Notes: generated by a model not told the origin, from the letters alone. DNA of 64,000 nt from Micavibrio sp. UBA6147 (GCA_002423185.1 DIUX01000002.1:753947-817946); one strand, 5' to 3'; counted from the first letter of the stretch, positions 40,570 to 50,483 are shown. Numbers and translations are program-made.

Positions 40570-41448
40570 TTACATATTAAACGCGTTGTCTACGCGCCGC
40601 TTGCGCGATGGGTAAAGAAGTGCAACCGGCATAGCGGGGGCTTGTGGCCCTTGCTGTGATTTTGCGTCATAGGCCGCGTTTTTCTGAACGCCGCGGTGAC
40701 CGACTTCCTGAATATTTTGGATTCTTGCCTGAGTGTCTTTTTTTCTTTGATTAATGATAAATTCGCTTCGTGATCCTGGTTGTAAGGAGGCACCCGTTAC
40801 TCTTCTCACCTGACCGGCATTTCGCGGGTCTTTGCGAGCCAGCGCATTATTCGCGTTTGGCTTTTTACGGTCATAGCTGGATATTTTTGATGCGCTTGTG
40901 CGTTCAGCTTCGGTCAACGCTTTGCCGTTTTGCAAGATGCGCCCCATAGTCGGTTTGCGCTTTGATTGCGCTTTGGCCATATCGGCGATAGGAGTGACTT
41001 CACCACTTTGCTGAACTCTGTATTTGTCTGTCATGCCTTCGGCTACGGCACCGAGTGTTTGGATAATGCCCGCGAGTCCGACTGTCTTGACGTCGAGGCC
41101 GAGCCCAGCGACTGCTCCCGCACTTTTCATCGCCCCATGGGCTCCGACTTTTCTTCCGAGCGTCCCGAGTCCGCCCATTGCTTTGCCTTTGGCGCTCGCG
41201 TTGGTAAGTGCCGACATAACGGCATCGCCAGCCATAGAAGCATCAGACCCTTTGGCGCCGCCCGTGCCTCCTGATGGGCCAGAGGCAGCACCGCCCTCGA
41301 CGCTGTGCGATGCGCCTTCTGAAGCGCCACCGCCGGACGGGCCATCCGTACCGCCTTCGGCGATCATATCCGGCGCACTCTCCGCCCAATTGGCGGCATT
41401 GTCCAATGCGGTGGCTGTCGGATCGTCTGTGATGGCGTTGTCAGACAC
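40570..41448 (-). CDS. Unknown low-complexity protein
   Basis: 292 residues, GTG start with GAGG nine bases upstream. Residues 1-80 are Gly/Ser/Ala-rich and acidic (GGGASEGASHSVEGG); about 90-150 have a hydrophobic Gly/Ala stretch (SAGAVAGLGLDVKTVGLAGI); about 155-292 are strongly basic (QSKRKPTMGRIL; SRSEFIINQRKKDTQ; YPSRKRRVD). No signal peptide. I do not recognise it. It could be a peripheral membrane or nucleic-acid-binding protein; its make-up alone does not say. Confidence 0.7.
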   Translation of the reverse strand: MSDNAITDDPTATALDNAANWAESAPDMIAEGGTDGPSGGGASEGASHSVEGGAASGPSGGTGGAKGSDASMAGDAVMSALTNASAKGKAMGGLGTLGRKVGAHGAMKSAGAVAGLGLDVKTVGLAGIIQTLGAVAEGMTDKYRVQQSGEVTPIADMAKAQSKRKPTMGRILQNGKALTEAERTSASKISSYDRKKPNANNALARKDPRNAGQVRRVTGASLQPGSRSEFIINQRKKDTQARIQNIQEVGHRGVQKNAAYDAKSQQGPQAPAMPVALLYPSRKRRVDNAFNM

Positions 41449-41714
41449 GGTATTAAACCTCGTTTATCATTCCCTCAGCGAGAGTCTTCTCGTTCAGGAT
41501 TTTTATACACTTCTAATTTGACATAAAAATATTAAAAAAGCATTACTAATTATCAACGTATGACGAATATAACGAGTTCCATTTCCGTCCGCAAGTTTTG
41601 AAAACAGGGGTTTACAGACCTTTTTGGCGGTGGCATGACGGCCGCGTCGATGGGGGTGCTTAGGGGCGCAGCGTGACCGCATCGTCGTTGCCTAGGAACG
41701 GCGGCCTTGTCAAG

Positions 41715-43241
41715 CTACGATAGCCGCGCCTTGCGGTACGATAACGCTTCACCGACATGCTGCGCCTTGACTGGTGCGTCGGCGTTGGCGGCGGGATCAA
41801 GGTCGGCAATCGTGCGGGCGCATTTCAAGACGCGATGATAGCCGCGTGCCGAGAGTTGCTGCGCCGATGCCGCTTTCTCCAGCAAGGCTTGCGCCGTTGG
41901 TTCAAGAATGATCATTGCATCAAGCTCCGCCGCGCTCAGATGGGCATTGATCTTGCCGTTATTGCGGGTGATTTGCCGTTGCCGTGCTTGTGCCACCATG
42001 GCCTTGGCGTCTTGCGATGTCGGGCCGGATCGCGGCAAGGACAGGTCGGAAACCTGCACCGCCGGAACGTCAAGATGGATGTCAAAACGGTCAAGCATGG
42101 GGCCGGATATTTTGGATTGATAATCCTCGCCGCATCGCGGGGCTTTGCTGCATTCGCGGTCGCCGCTCCCGAGATAGCCACAGCGGCAGGGGTTCATCGC
42201 GGCGATAAGTTGGGTGCGCGCGGGATAGCGTAAATGGTGATTGGCGCGGGCGATGACGACTTCGCCCGTTTCCAATGGTTGGCGCAGGGATTCAAGCGTG
42301 TTGCGGGCAAATTCCGGCAATTCATCCAAAAACAGCACCCCATTATGGGCGAGGGATAATTCCCCCGGCTTCGCCCGCGATCCGCCGCCGACAAGGGCGG
42401 GGAGCGTGGCGGAATGATGCGGGTTGCGATATGGCCTGTTGGTGACGAGGCCGCTTTTGGGCAAGGCGCCGCTGATGCTGTGGATGATCGAGGTTTCGAG
42501 CGCCTCTTGCGGTGATAAATTCGGCAAAATAGACGGTAATGTCGCGGCGAGCATAGACTTCCCCGATCCTGGAGGGCCAATCATCAATAAATTATGCCCA
42601 CCGCTCGCGGCAATCAACAATCCGCGCTTGGCGCTTTCCTGCCCGCGAATATCGGATAAATCGTGAATGGCGGGGGCGTTTTCATCCGGCTCATTGTTGT
42701 CAAGCGAAGGCGGCGGCAAGGGCGAGAGAATTTGCGTCCCCTTGAAATGGTTGATGAGTTGCAGCAAATCCGCCGCTGCCAGCACATCAAGGTCGCCCGC
42801 CCACATGGCTTCGCGGGCGCAGGCACGGGCACAAATCAGGTTATAGCCGAGCGTCATGGCGTGTATCGCGGCGGGCAAAACCCCGCCCGACGGACGAATC
42901 CCGCCATCAAGGCCAAGCTCGCCCAAAATCACGAACCGTTCCAACGCATCATCCGGCACAATTCGCATGGCACTCAAAAGGCCGAGCGCGATGGGCAGGT
43001 CATAATGGCTCCCCTCCTTCATCAAATCGGCGGGGGCGAGGTTGACGGTGATGCGTTTGGGTGGCAAGCCTAGGCCGAGGGCGTGCAGCGCGCTGCGGAT
43101 TCGCTCGCGACTTTCGGCAACGGCTTTGTCCGGCAATCCAACAATGGTAAAGGCAGGAAGGCCGCCGGCAATCTGCACTTGAATATCGACGTCTTGCACT
43201 TCGATTCCCTCAAAGGCAATACTGCGAACTTGCGAAACCAT
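41715..43241 (-). CDS. comM: YifB/ComM family magnesium-chelatase-like AAA+ protein
   Basis: 508 residues from ATG 43241, supported by AAGG eight bases upstream and by the family start MVSQVRSIAFEGIEVQDVDI. Order: Lon-like ChlI domain (LPAFTIVGLPDKAVAESRER; VNLAPADLMKEGSHYDLPIAL), AAA+ domain with Walker A GPPGSGKSM (about 222) and Walker B LFLDELPEF, then a Cys cluster (CRCGYLGSGDRECS) and C-terminal ChlI domain. ComM is a hexameric branch-migration helicase in natural transformation in other bacteria. Confidence 0.94.
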   Translation of the reverse strand: MVSQVRSIAFEGIEVQDVDIQVQIAGGLPAFTIVGLPDKAVAESRERIRSALHALGLGLPPKRITVNLAPADLMKEGSHYDLPIALGLLSAMRIVPDDALERFVILGELGLDGGIRPSGGVLPAAIHAMTLGYNLICARACAREAMWAGDLDVLAAADLLQLINHFKGTQILSPLPPPSLDNNEPDENAPAIHDLSDIRGQESAKRGLLIAASGGHNLLMIGPPGSGKSMLAATLPSILPNLSPQEALETSIIHSISGALPKSGLVTNRPYRNPHHSATLPALVGGGSRAKPGELSLAHNGVLFLDELPEFARNTLESLRQPLETGEVVIARANHHLRYPARTQLIAAMNPCRCGYLGSGDRECSKAPRCGEDYQSKISGPMLDRFDIHLDVPAVQVSDLSLPRSGPTSQDAKAMVAQARQRQITRNNGKINAHLSAAELDAMIILEPTAQALLEKAASAQQLSARGYHRVLKCARTIADLDPAANADAPVKAQHVGEALSYRKARLS

Positions 43242-43529
43242 GGGCGAGCCTTGTCTAAATAAATCCTGTCGCCCGTTATGGCATGATGCGATTATTTTTG
43301 TCCACAACAAAGCATTGCATACGCTCGATCCCCCAAGACAAAGGCTTCTCATGGGTTTCATAAAAAAATGCACGCGTGGCGATTACAAAGCGGAAATTTA
43401 AAAGAATCATGTTAAGATTCTCGTAACGATTCTTCTGCAAGACTTGATGATATACCCCCGTATGAATCAGGTCTTTTTCATGGATACCATATTAAGACGC
43501 CTGATACAGGACAACGAAAGGACAGACCT

Positions 43530-44204
43530 ATGACAGGGTCGAAAGGCTTGCTGCCCAAGGCATTGAACGAAAAAGAACTCGGCACGCTCTATGCGTATTG
43601 CGAGGCGCCTTTAATGCTCCATCACCTTTTGGAAAAGGGCGAAACGGTTGCCGACCATGATAAGGCTCTGGGCGAAATCCATGACGTTTTGGCGGGGCAA
43701 GGGCCGGATGACGCGTTGTTGTCTTTGGCGCTGGGTGGCTTGATTGTTGCCGATCGTGTTCACCGCCTTTATGAACAAGACGATGATTGCCGCATTTTGG
43801 CGACGGAATTATCCGCCGAAGCCGACCAAGTTGTCGGCTATCTCGGCCGTTTGCGGATTGACCTAGATTCGTACCGGATGCAAATCTCGGATCAGGATAT
43901 TTTCGAATATTTATCCCGCGTGCCGGATGATTTGTGCGTTTTGGCGTCAATTTATGCGGAGCTTCAGGACAATATTCGCCCGCAGGAGCGCGCCCCGCAA
44001 GACCGCACATTGTCGCAAGCCTTGCGCATTTTGCATTATCAGGCCGAATCACAGGCCGACTTGGCGCGAAGCTATATTGAAGGCCACATGAAACCCGGAA
44101 ATCCGGCGAAACCCCGTCCGCTGGACGCGATTCCCTTGCCACCGGAATTGCAGCCACAGCACGATCCTGCGAAAATTATTGAATTTAGTCTGTTCAGACG
44201 CTAG
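43530..44204 (+). CDS. Unknown helical protein
   Basis: 224 residues, cytoplasmic by appearance. ATG with AAAGGA eight bases upstream. Almost all helical, with leucine-rich amphipathic segments (KELGTLYAYCEAPLMLHHLL; LSLALGGLIVADRVHRLY) and a proline-rich tail ending PAKIIEFSLFRR. I do not recognise a family. It is followed after 90 bases by another unknown helical protein with a comparable tail, so the two may be functionally linked. Confidence 0.75.
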   Translation: MTGSKGLLPKALNEKELGTLYAYCEAPLMLHHLLEKGETVADHDKALGEIHDVLAGQGPDDALLSLALGGLIVADRVHRLYEQDDDCRILATELSAEADQVVGYLGRLRIDLDSYRMQISDQDIFEYLSRVPDDLCVLASIYAELQDNIRPQERAPQDRTLSQALRILHYQAESQADLARSYIEGHMKPGNPAKPRPLDAIPLPPELQPQHDPAKIIEFSLFRR

Positions 44205-44294
44205 TATCAATTTACATAAGTTATGATCGTTGCCGATGGCGCTGTAAAGGGCGCCTCTAGGCAATATGGCACATTGTAAGCAGGACGAAGAGCA

Positions 44295-45107
44295 ATGGCA
44301 CTCGACCAACAAACAAAAAATGCCCTGAACAAAGCGCATCAGGATTTTGATTTAGACAGCGCCTATCATTGTGCGCATTATGCGGTGCAGGCGTTGATTA
44401 CTCATATCCGCTTCGGCCAGCGCGCTTTTGGTGCCGCAGATGGTGAGCATGCGGCGATTAATGCCGTGACTGTGCCGCCGAAAGCGGACTGTGCCAACTA
44501 TGCCGCCTTTGAAAATTTGCGTCGCGCTTGTCGTCAGATCACGCCCGAAACGAGAGCGGGACTAAGTGACGCCCACATGATTCATGCGGCGCTCAGTGAT
44601 TATCTGTTTATGGCCTCACAAATAGCGGTGCGGCGCGAGGCGGGGGCTTCTTTGCCATTCAATGATAAAGTCGACACCAAAATCATGGCCGATTTCTCGG
44701 CACGGCTGATTTTTCTGGCACATAAGGAAATGAAGCAAAAATCCAAGGATATGGACGTCTATGACGTGGCGGATCAATTATTGACCCAAAGCCGTCTAAA
44801 CGAGATGGATATTTTTGTGCGTTTTGCGGGGTCGGGGCAAGACCGCGATGCGTTTATGATTAAGGCGATGAAGAGCTATCACTCCCTTGTGTCTTGCGTT
44901 TTACCCAATTGTGAGAAGTTGCATGGCATTGAGGAAGAAGTGAGCGTCATGCGAGCCAGCTTGACGAATGTTGCGCTGTTTCTTCCGCCACCCTCACCAA
45001 GCCCCGCAGCGAATCTAGGGGCAAGGCCAGAGCAAAAACTACTTCCGCCCCCCGCTCCTAAGCAAGCGGATATTCTCGCCTTCCGTCCGCGTAATCGGCC
45101 ATTATAA
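44295..45107 (+). CDS. Unknown helical protein with Pro-rich tail
   Basis: 270 residues. No signal or membrane helix. Helical body with Cys/His-containing start (LDSAYHCAHYAVQALITHIR) and about 45 residues of proline-rich tail (LPPPSPSPAANLGARP) ending QADILAFRPRNRPL. The closing hydrophobic-basic motif is reminiscent of that of the previous gene. No family recognised. Same strand as the previous gene, probably one transcript. Confidence 0.75.
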   Translation: MALDQQTKNALNKAHQDFDLDSAYHCAHYAVQALITHIRFGQRAFGAADGEHAAINAVTVPPKADCANYAAFENLRRACRQITPETRAGLSDAHMIHAALSDYLFMASQIAVRREAGASLPFNDKVDTKIMADFSARLIFLAHKEMKQKSKDMDVYDVADQLLTQSRLNEMDIFVRFAGSGQDRDAFMIKAMKSYHSLVSCVLPNCEKLHGIEEEVSVMRASLTNVALFLPPPSPSPAANLGARPEQKLLPPPAPKQADILAFRPRNRPL

Positions 45108-45132
45108 AGCGAAGAAACGCAGCAAAGCACTA

Positions 45133-45495
45133 TTAGCCCTTACTGAGCATCGCGCCGAGCGCCTTGCCCCCCACCAAGTGAACATGGAAATGCGGAACTT
45201 CTTGTCCGCCGTTCAAGCCGGAATTCGCAATGGCGCGGAATCCGGCGGTGCCGAGCTCGTGCTCATCAACCAACTTGGCAATCGCGCGGTGAAAAGCAGT
45301 GATTTCCTGCGCCGTCGCAAAGGCCGAAAAATCATGCAGCGATTTATACGCACCCTTTGGAATGACGAGGATGTGAACGGGCGCTTGCGGCGCGATGTCA
45401 TGAAATGCCAAGACATAATCATCCTCATAGGCGGTTTTATTCGGAATCTCGCCGCGCAAAATCCGTGCAAAAATATTGTTTGGGTCATAGGTCAT
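45133..45495 (-). CDS. HIT-family nucleotide-binding protein (HinT-like)
   Basis: 120 residues, full length for HinT. N-terminal NIFARILRGEIPNKTAYEDD and the His triad HFHVHLV (His 102, 104, 106) preceded by GLNGGQEVP. HinT-type enzymes hydrolyse adenosine 5-phosphoramidates. Convergent with the preceding gene, 26 bases apart. Confidence 0.95.
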   Translation of the reverse strand: MTYDPNNIFARILRGEIPNKTAYEDDYVLAFHDIAPQAPVHILVIPKGAYKSLHDFSAFATAQEITAFHRAIAKLVDEHELGTAGFRAIANSGLNGGQEVPHFHVHLVGGKALGAMLSKG

Positions 45496-45622
45496 GATGG
45501 TTGCTCTTTGCTTACTGTGTAACAGGGTGCGCCAATAATGCGATTATACCGCAATAGCGCAGCGCGGCAAGAGCTTTGCCCGCTGTGGGGGTGTTTATTC
45601 GCTCAGTCAGATTGCCCGAAAA

Positions 45623-46219
45623 TCAGCGCGGTTGGTCGGTCGCGGCACCTTTATGGGCGGCAAGGTCGGCGTTGATGAGTTTGGTGTAGTGATAGCCTTG
45701 GATCATCTCGCCGTTAATGACCGCATAATGCGGATGCACGCCATAGCGAACATAGCCTAAGCTCTCATACAGCGAGATAGCCGCCGTTTGCGTTTCGCGC
45801 ACGTCAAGATTGATGACGGAAAACCCATCCGCGCGGGCGGTGGACTCGGCCTTTTGCAGCAATTTTTTCGCAAGGCCGTATCCGCGCGCCCAAGGCGTCA
45901 CGAAATGCGTGGTCAAATGAATGGCATGGGCTTGCGCTTCATTTTGCTGCACCGGTTTGATGAGTTGGCACGTGCCGCAAATCACGCCATCAAGCCGCGC
46001 AACCATCAAAATACGCGATGGCATGACGACAACGCCCTGCCAATACCGTTCCAAAATCTCACGCGCGGGAAGGCGCAGCCAGCCAAAACCACCCCCGCCC
46101 TTAATGGCGGCGTCGGTGGAATCGCACAAATCATTCAGGTCGGAGGGGGACAATTCCGACACAACGCGCTCAACAATGGCGGCAGGTTCAAGTTTTTGGG
46201 GGCTAACGGTTTCGCTCAT
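45623..46219 (-). CDS. GNAT-family N-acetyltransferase
   Basis: 198 residues from ATG 46219, which has a GGA nine bases upstream; an earlier ATG at 46288 would add a polar 23-residue tail. GNAT landmarks are the acetyl-CoA loop HFVTPWARGYGLAKKLLQKA (R/Q-x-x-G-x-G/A type) followed by INLDVRETQTAAISLYESLG and YGVHPHYAVINGEMIQGYHY. Substrate unknown. Confidence 0.88.
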   Translation of the reverse strand: MSETVSPQKLEPAAIVERVVSELSPSDLNDLCDSTDAAIKGGGGFGWLRLPAREILERYWQGVVVMPSRILMVARLDGVICGTCQLIKPVQQNEAQAHAIHLTTHFVTPWARGYGLAKKLLQKAESTARADGFSVINLDVRETQTAAISLYESLGYVRYGVHPHYAVINGEMIQGYHYTKLINADLAAHKGAATDQPR

Positions 46220-46517
46220 GGATATATCCGTTTCATTATGTGAGTCCCCAAGGGGGGACGGGCCAACCTCTATTTTTATTATAGACATAAAATGAATAAT
46301 AAATCATGAAATCTTTTTCATCAATTTTTGTGCATTTTCTTCGCAATTGCAACAAAAACGGCTGTGTTCAGGGCGGTTGAAAGGGCGTTTTTCCGCAGTA
46401 AAGTCACGCAGCCGTCACGCATAGCGTCGCATCTGCCCTTGCCAAAACGGGCATAGGGGACTAAAAAAGACGATGTTCCCAATCGTGAATTTGAACCATG
46501 AACCACAGGTAACTCTG

Positions 46518-47093
46518 ATGCATAATTTTTACGCTGCGCCGCCATCTCCCTACGATGCCACACAGTGGCATGCGACCACGATTTTGGCGGTGCGTAAGGA
46601 TGGACAGGTTGTCGTCGCCGGTGACGGGCAAGTATCCATGGGCGCGACTATTTTGAAAAGCAACGCCCGCAAAGTCCGCCGCCTTGGCAAGAATAACGAG
46701 ATTGTCGCGGGGTTTGCAGGGTCTACGGCGGATGCCTTCACCTTGTTTGAACGGTTGGAGGCAAAGCTGGAGGCGCATCCGGGGCAATTGACCCGCGCCT
46801 GTGTCGAGCTTGCAAAAGACTGGCGCACCGATAAATATCTGCGCCGTCTTGAAGCGATGATGGCGGTGTGCGACAAAAACACCTCGCTGATTTTGTCTGG
46901 CACGGGCGATGTTGTGGAGCCCGAAGACGGTTTGATCGGGATTGGCTCGGGCGGAAATTACGCCTTGTCCGCTGCCCGCGCCTTGATTGACCGCAGTGAT
47001 ATGAGCGCCGAAGATGTCGCCCGCAAATCCATGAAAATCGCCGCCGATATTTGCGTCTATACCAACGAAAACGTCGTTTTGGAACATTTATAA
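46518..47093 (+). CDS. hslV: ATP-dependent protease proteolytic subunit HslV
   Basis: 191 residues from ATG 46518. The N-terminal leader is about 19 residues and ends WHA|TTILAVRKDGQVVVAG; Thr20 is the expected catalytic residue after processing. GDGQVSMGATILKSNARKVRR and the closing IGSGGNYALSAARAL are typical. HslV stacks with HslU hexamers to degrade damaged proteins. An ATG at 46473 would add 15 residues. hslU follows after 29 bases. Confidence 0.95.
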   Translation: MHNFYAAPPSPYDATQWHATTILAVRKDGQVVVAGDGQVSMGATILKSNARKVRRLGKNNEIVAGFAGSTADAFTLFERLEAKLEAHPGQLTRACVELAKDWRTDKYLRRLEAMMAVCDKNTSLILSGTGDVVEPEDGLIGIGSGGNYALSAARALIDRSDMSAEDVARKSMKIAADICVYTNENVVLEHL

Positions 47094-47122
47094 ACGGCTG
47101 ACCTTACAGGAGCTAACCCCCT

Positions 47123-48490
47123 ATGAATAATTCCGCCACCGCGCCGAATACGGTTTCACCTTCATCTTCACCGTCTGTGGATGTGTCAACCTTCACACCG
47201 CGTGAAATTGTGTCCGAGCTTGACCGCTATATCATCGGGCAAAAAGAAGCCAAGCGCGCCGTGTCCATCGCGCTGCGCAACCGTTGGCGCCGACAACAGC
47301 TTGACCCAGCCCTGCGCGAAGAAGTCATGCCGAAAAATATCCTGATGATCGGCCCAACGGGCGTGGGCAAAACCGAAATATCGCGCCGCTTGGCGAAGCT
47401 TGCGGGTGCACCGTTCCTGAAGATCGAAGCCACAAAATTCACCGAGGTCGGCTATGTCGGGCGCGACGTAGAGCAAATCATCCGTGACTTGGTCGAAGTC
47501 GCGATCCATATGACGCGCGAAAAACTCCGTGTCGGGGTCAAGGCCGCGGCGGAACAAGCGGCCGAAGACCGCGTTCTGGACGCGTTGGTCGGGCAAACGG
47601 CATCCGAAGGCACGCGGGAGAGTTTTCGCAAAAAATTGCGCAGCGGCGAATTAAACGACCGTGAGATCGAAATCGACGTGCAAGACACCGGCGCAGGCGC
47701 CCCTAGCTTTGAGATTCCAGGGATGCCAGGGGCATCGATGAGTATGCTCAACCTCGGCGACATGTTTGGCAAAGCCTTCGGCAATCGCACAAAACGCAAA
47801 AAAATGACGGTGGGCAACAGCTACAGCGTCCTTGTCGCCGATGAATCCGACAAATTGCTGGACGAAGAAAAAGTCGTGTCCACCGCCATTGAGGCTGTGG
47901 AGCAAAACGGTATTGTGTTCTTGGACGAGATTGACAAAATTGCGGCGCGTCAAGACGCCAGAGGCGGCGATGTGAGCCGCGAAGGCGTGCAACGTGACTT
48001 GCTCCCCCTTGTTGAAGGAACAACGGTCACAACCAAATACGGCCCCGTGCGTACCGACTTTATTTTGTTCATTGCATCGGGGGCGTTTCACTATGCGAAG
48101 CCGTCTGATTTGCTGGCGGAGCTTCAGGGGCGTTTGCCGATACGGGTTGAGCTTCGCGCCCTCACCGAAGACGACTTCAAGCGGATTTTGACCGAGCCTG
48201 AGGCAAGTTTAATAACGCAATATAAGGCATTGATGCAAACCGAGGGCGTGACGCTGGAATTCGAGGACGGCGCCATCGCGGAAATCGCCCGCATCGCCAG
48301 CGAAGTCAATAAAACAGTCGAAAATATCGGCGCCCGCCGCCTGCAAACGGTGATGGAACATTTGCTGGATGATATCAGCTATACCGCATCCGACCGAGGC
48401 GGCGAAACCTATGTCGTGACGGCGGCGCAAGTGACGGCGACTTTGGGTGAACTCGCCAAAAATGCCGATTTGTCTAAGTTTATTTTGTAA
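47123..48490 (+). CDS. hslU: ATP-dependent protease ATPase subunit HslU
   Basis: 455 residues. After a Ser/Pro-rich start comes FTPREIVSELDRYIIGQKEA, Walker A GPTGVGKTE (about 77-85), the inserted I-domain (about 110-245), Walker B VFLDEIDKI (about 264-272), and the C-terminal sensor-2 region and tail ADLSKFIL, which docks in HslV. AGGAG lies about 12 bases upstream of the start. Operon with hslV. Confidence 0.97.
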   Translation: MNNSATAPNTVSPSSSPSVDVSTFTPREIVSELDRYIIGQKEAKRAVSIALRNRWRRQQLDPALREEVMPKNILMIGPTGVGKTEISRRLAKLAGAPFLKIEATKFTEVGYVGRDVEQIIRDLVEVAIHMTREKLRVGVKAAAEQAAEDRVLDALVGQTASEGTRESFRKKLRSGELNDREIEIDVQDTGAGAPSFEIPGMPGASMSMLNLGDMFGKAFGNRTKRKKMTVGNSYSVLVADESDKLLDEEKVVSTAIEAVEQNGIVFLDEIDKIAARQDARGGDVSREGVQRDLLPLVEGTTVTTKYGPVRTDFILFIASGAFHYAKPSDLLAELQGRLPIRVELRALTEDDFKRILTEPEASLITQYKALMQTEGVTLEFEDGAIAEIARIASEVNKTVENIGARRLQTVMEHLLDDISYTASDRGGETYVVTAAQVTATLGELAKNADLSKFIL

Positions 48491-48552
48491 GGATTAAGGC
48501 GGCGGACGGGGTGAAGCAGCGCGTCATAAAGGCCGTGTCATAGCAATTGAAA

Positions 48553-49524
48553 TCAGAGCAATTTGAACTGGGTTTTGCGTCCCTTTTGGGGGGCTTGCTT
48601 GCCGCCTGTATCCGTGACGAGAAAATCAGTCACCGGCCCTTTTGCGCGAGTGATCATGCCTTGATGGATGACTTGCCATTGAATGGTCTGGCTTCCTTTA
48701 CGCAACATCGGCACGGCAAAAATACATGTGTCGCCGCCTTGGTTGATGATGTCCGTGTCGTGAACCGATCCTTTGCACTCAACACTATGCCCAAGGCCTG
48801 ATGCTGTGCGGTCGCTTGATAAAACATTATCACCGGCGCGGGTGGCACTGGCATAAGACGGACGAAACCCTAAAATACGCGGAAAGCCAAACGCGATTTG
48901 CAAGCCGGATAACGCAGCAAAGTCCCTATCCATCTCGCGATATAAATCGGCGGTTTTGGTGCGGTCTTGCACGCCCATCATAATCTGTGTGACGGGGCGT
49001 AAGTCACCGCAATGCCCGATATGGGTGCGGCTCAACGCGGCATAGCCGCCAATCTCGTAAATCCGGTTCAATGTTTCGAGGGCTTCTTCCATATTATGCA
49101 TCGCAAATGGCGCATGAATGGTTTGGACTTGCCAGATTTGATAGGGGTTGCGTGAGTCAAAACGGGATTCTCGGTTAAAGCTCGGCAAAACACGCATGGT
49201 GGTTTTGAAGTTCATGTTCAGCAAAATATCCATACCCCGTGCAATCGCGTCTTCAAGGCTGCACTTAATCGAGGCTTTTTGCTCATAGTCGGGGTCAAGC
49301 GTTGGGCAGGCTGTCTTATGCTGCGTTATATCGAGCGAGTAAAAATGGTCACGCCGCGGGTTTGCGCCGCCTTCGGCGAGGGAACCAGTGCGAAAATTAA
49401 CCTGCGCGCGGCATCCGTCCTCACTGCACGACACATGGCCTTTATGGGTGTCGGCGCTATATTCGCGCGCGGATATAACGGTTTCGGCCTTGGTGTCGGG
49501 GTGAGTGTAACGTGCCTTGAGCAT
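48553..49524 (-). CDS. Unknown protein with CoiA-like zinc-ribbon start
   Basis: 323 residues. The N-terminus has CSEDGCRAQVNFR, then DHFYSLDITQHKTACP: a Cys-Cys-His-His-Cys pattern like the zinc part of CoiA-type competence proteins. The remainder is unlike any family I know; no clear nuclease core (PD-(D/E)XK) can be pointed out. No signal peptide. Monocistronic, convergent with hslU. Function left open. Confidence 0.75.
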   Translation of the reverse strand: MLKARYTHPDTKAETVISAREYSADTHKGHVSCSEDGCRAQVNFRTGSLAEGGANPRRDHFYSLDITQHKTACPTLDPDYEQKASIKCSLEDAIARGMDILLNMNFKTTMRVLPSFNRESRFDSRNPYQIWQVQTIHAPFAMHNMEEALETLNRIYEIGGYAALSRTHIGHCGDLRPVTQIMMGVQDRTKTADLYREMDRDFAALSGLQIAFGFPRILGFRPSYASATRAGDNVLSSDRTASGLGHSVECKGSVHDTDIINQGGDTCIFAVPMLRKGSQTIQWQVIHQGMITRAKGPVTDFLVTDTGGKQAPQKGRKTQFKLL

Positions 49525-49671
49525 TTTGAGCCGATATCCGGTTGCGGCGCGCGTTCATAATCGTGCAGCGAGCCAATAAAAACAGATTATGAAAATATCA
49601 AAATAAGGGTGACAAGGCAAGAAAAATCAACATTCTTCGCCCCAACGCCAATCTCAACCCTATTTTTATTC

Positions 49672-50340
49672 TCAATCTCTGCGGCGCTTTAAATACACAT
49701 AATAGGCCCCTTCGCCGCCATGGTGTTTGCGGGCGGCTTGGGTGCGCAAAACAAGCGGAGCAAGGGGCATCTGTGCGAGCCATTGCGGAAGGCGCTGCTT
49801 CAGCACACCAGTATAGGTGGAGGGGAATGGATCACCCAAACGATCGCCCCCCTTGCCGGTAATCACCAAAACACAGCGTTTTTGCGCGGCGTGAGAGTCG
49901 ATAATAAACCGGCTCAACGCGGCATGAGCTTCGGGCTGGGTCATGCCATGCAGGTCAATGACGGCCTCAATCGGGATTTTCCCTTTGCGAAGGCGCATTT
50001 CGGTGCGCAAGTCCAGCTCCGGCGGCAGTGTGGGGGATGGTGTGGGGGATGGTGTGGGGGATGGCGGTGCGCTATGAGTGGAGGAACGCAGACGCGCAGA
50101 AAGGGCGTCCTTGGGGATGTGCAAGGGCGGGTGTGCGGGTGTAGCTTTGACGCTGTCTTGATGGGTGCTCTGGGTGCTTTGGTGCGTCTTGCTTGACGGT
50201 AAGGGCGGGCTTACGGACGGCAATATCTTTTCGACATCTTCGGTCACCAATGTCCAAAGCGCCCGCTCATCTGCACTGACCGACCGGCCTTTCGAAGAGC
50301 GGGATGGTCTGCTGTCATCGGGAGGTTTTGCCATGGACAT
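49672..50340 (-). CDS. Smr-domain protein
   Basis: 222 residues. The C-terminal Smr domain (about 125-222) has the motif IDLHGMTQPEAHAALSRFI, VLVITGKGG and the closing AARKHHGGEGAYYVYLKRR. Smr domains nick DNA or cleave RNA, as in MutS2 C-termini. The N-terminal half is a disordered Ser/Pro linker with a 12-base tandem repeat coding PTPSPTPSPT. Related short proteins occur beside lytic transglycosylase MltA in alphaproteobacteria, but that gene is not here. Confidence 0.9.
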   Translation of the reverse strand: MSMAKPPDDSRPSRSSKGRSVSADERALWTLVTEDVEKILPSVSPPLPSSKTHQSTQSTHQDSVKATPAHPPLHIPKDALSARLRSSTHSAPPSPTPSPTPSPTLPPELDLRTEMRLRKGKIPIEAVIDLHGMTQPEAHAALSRFIIDSHAAQKRCVLVITGKGGDRLGDPFPSTYTGVLKQRLPQWLAQMPLAPLVLRTQAARKHHGGEGAYYVYLKRRRD

Positions 50341-50483
50341 GCCGCTTGTTTGCTAAAAGATCCGTCAAAGAGCGACGAAGTGTTTCCAGTCTTTTAAAGA
50401 ATGGTTTATACTATAGTGATATTCTTAAGAGTGACAATCGCTATAAAACAATAACTATAAGCAAATCTATACGCAAAACCCGC

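Noticed and set aside
50033..50068. 12-base tandem repeat in the Smr protein gene
   Set aside because: It keeps the frame and codes a disordered Pro/Ser linker; length change would have little effect.
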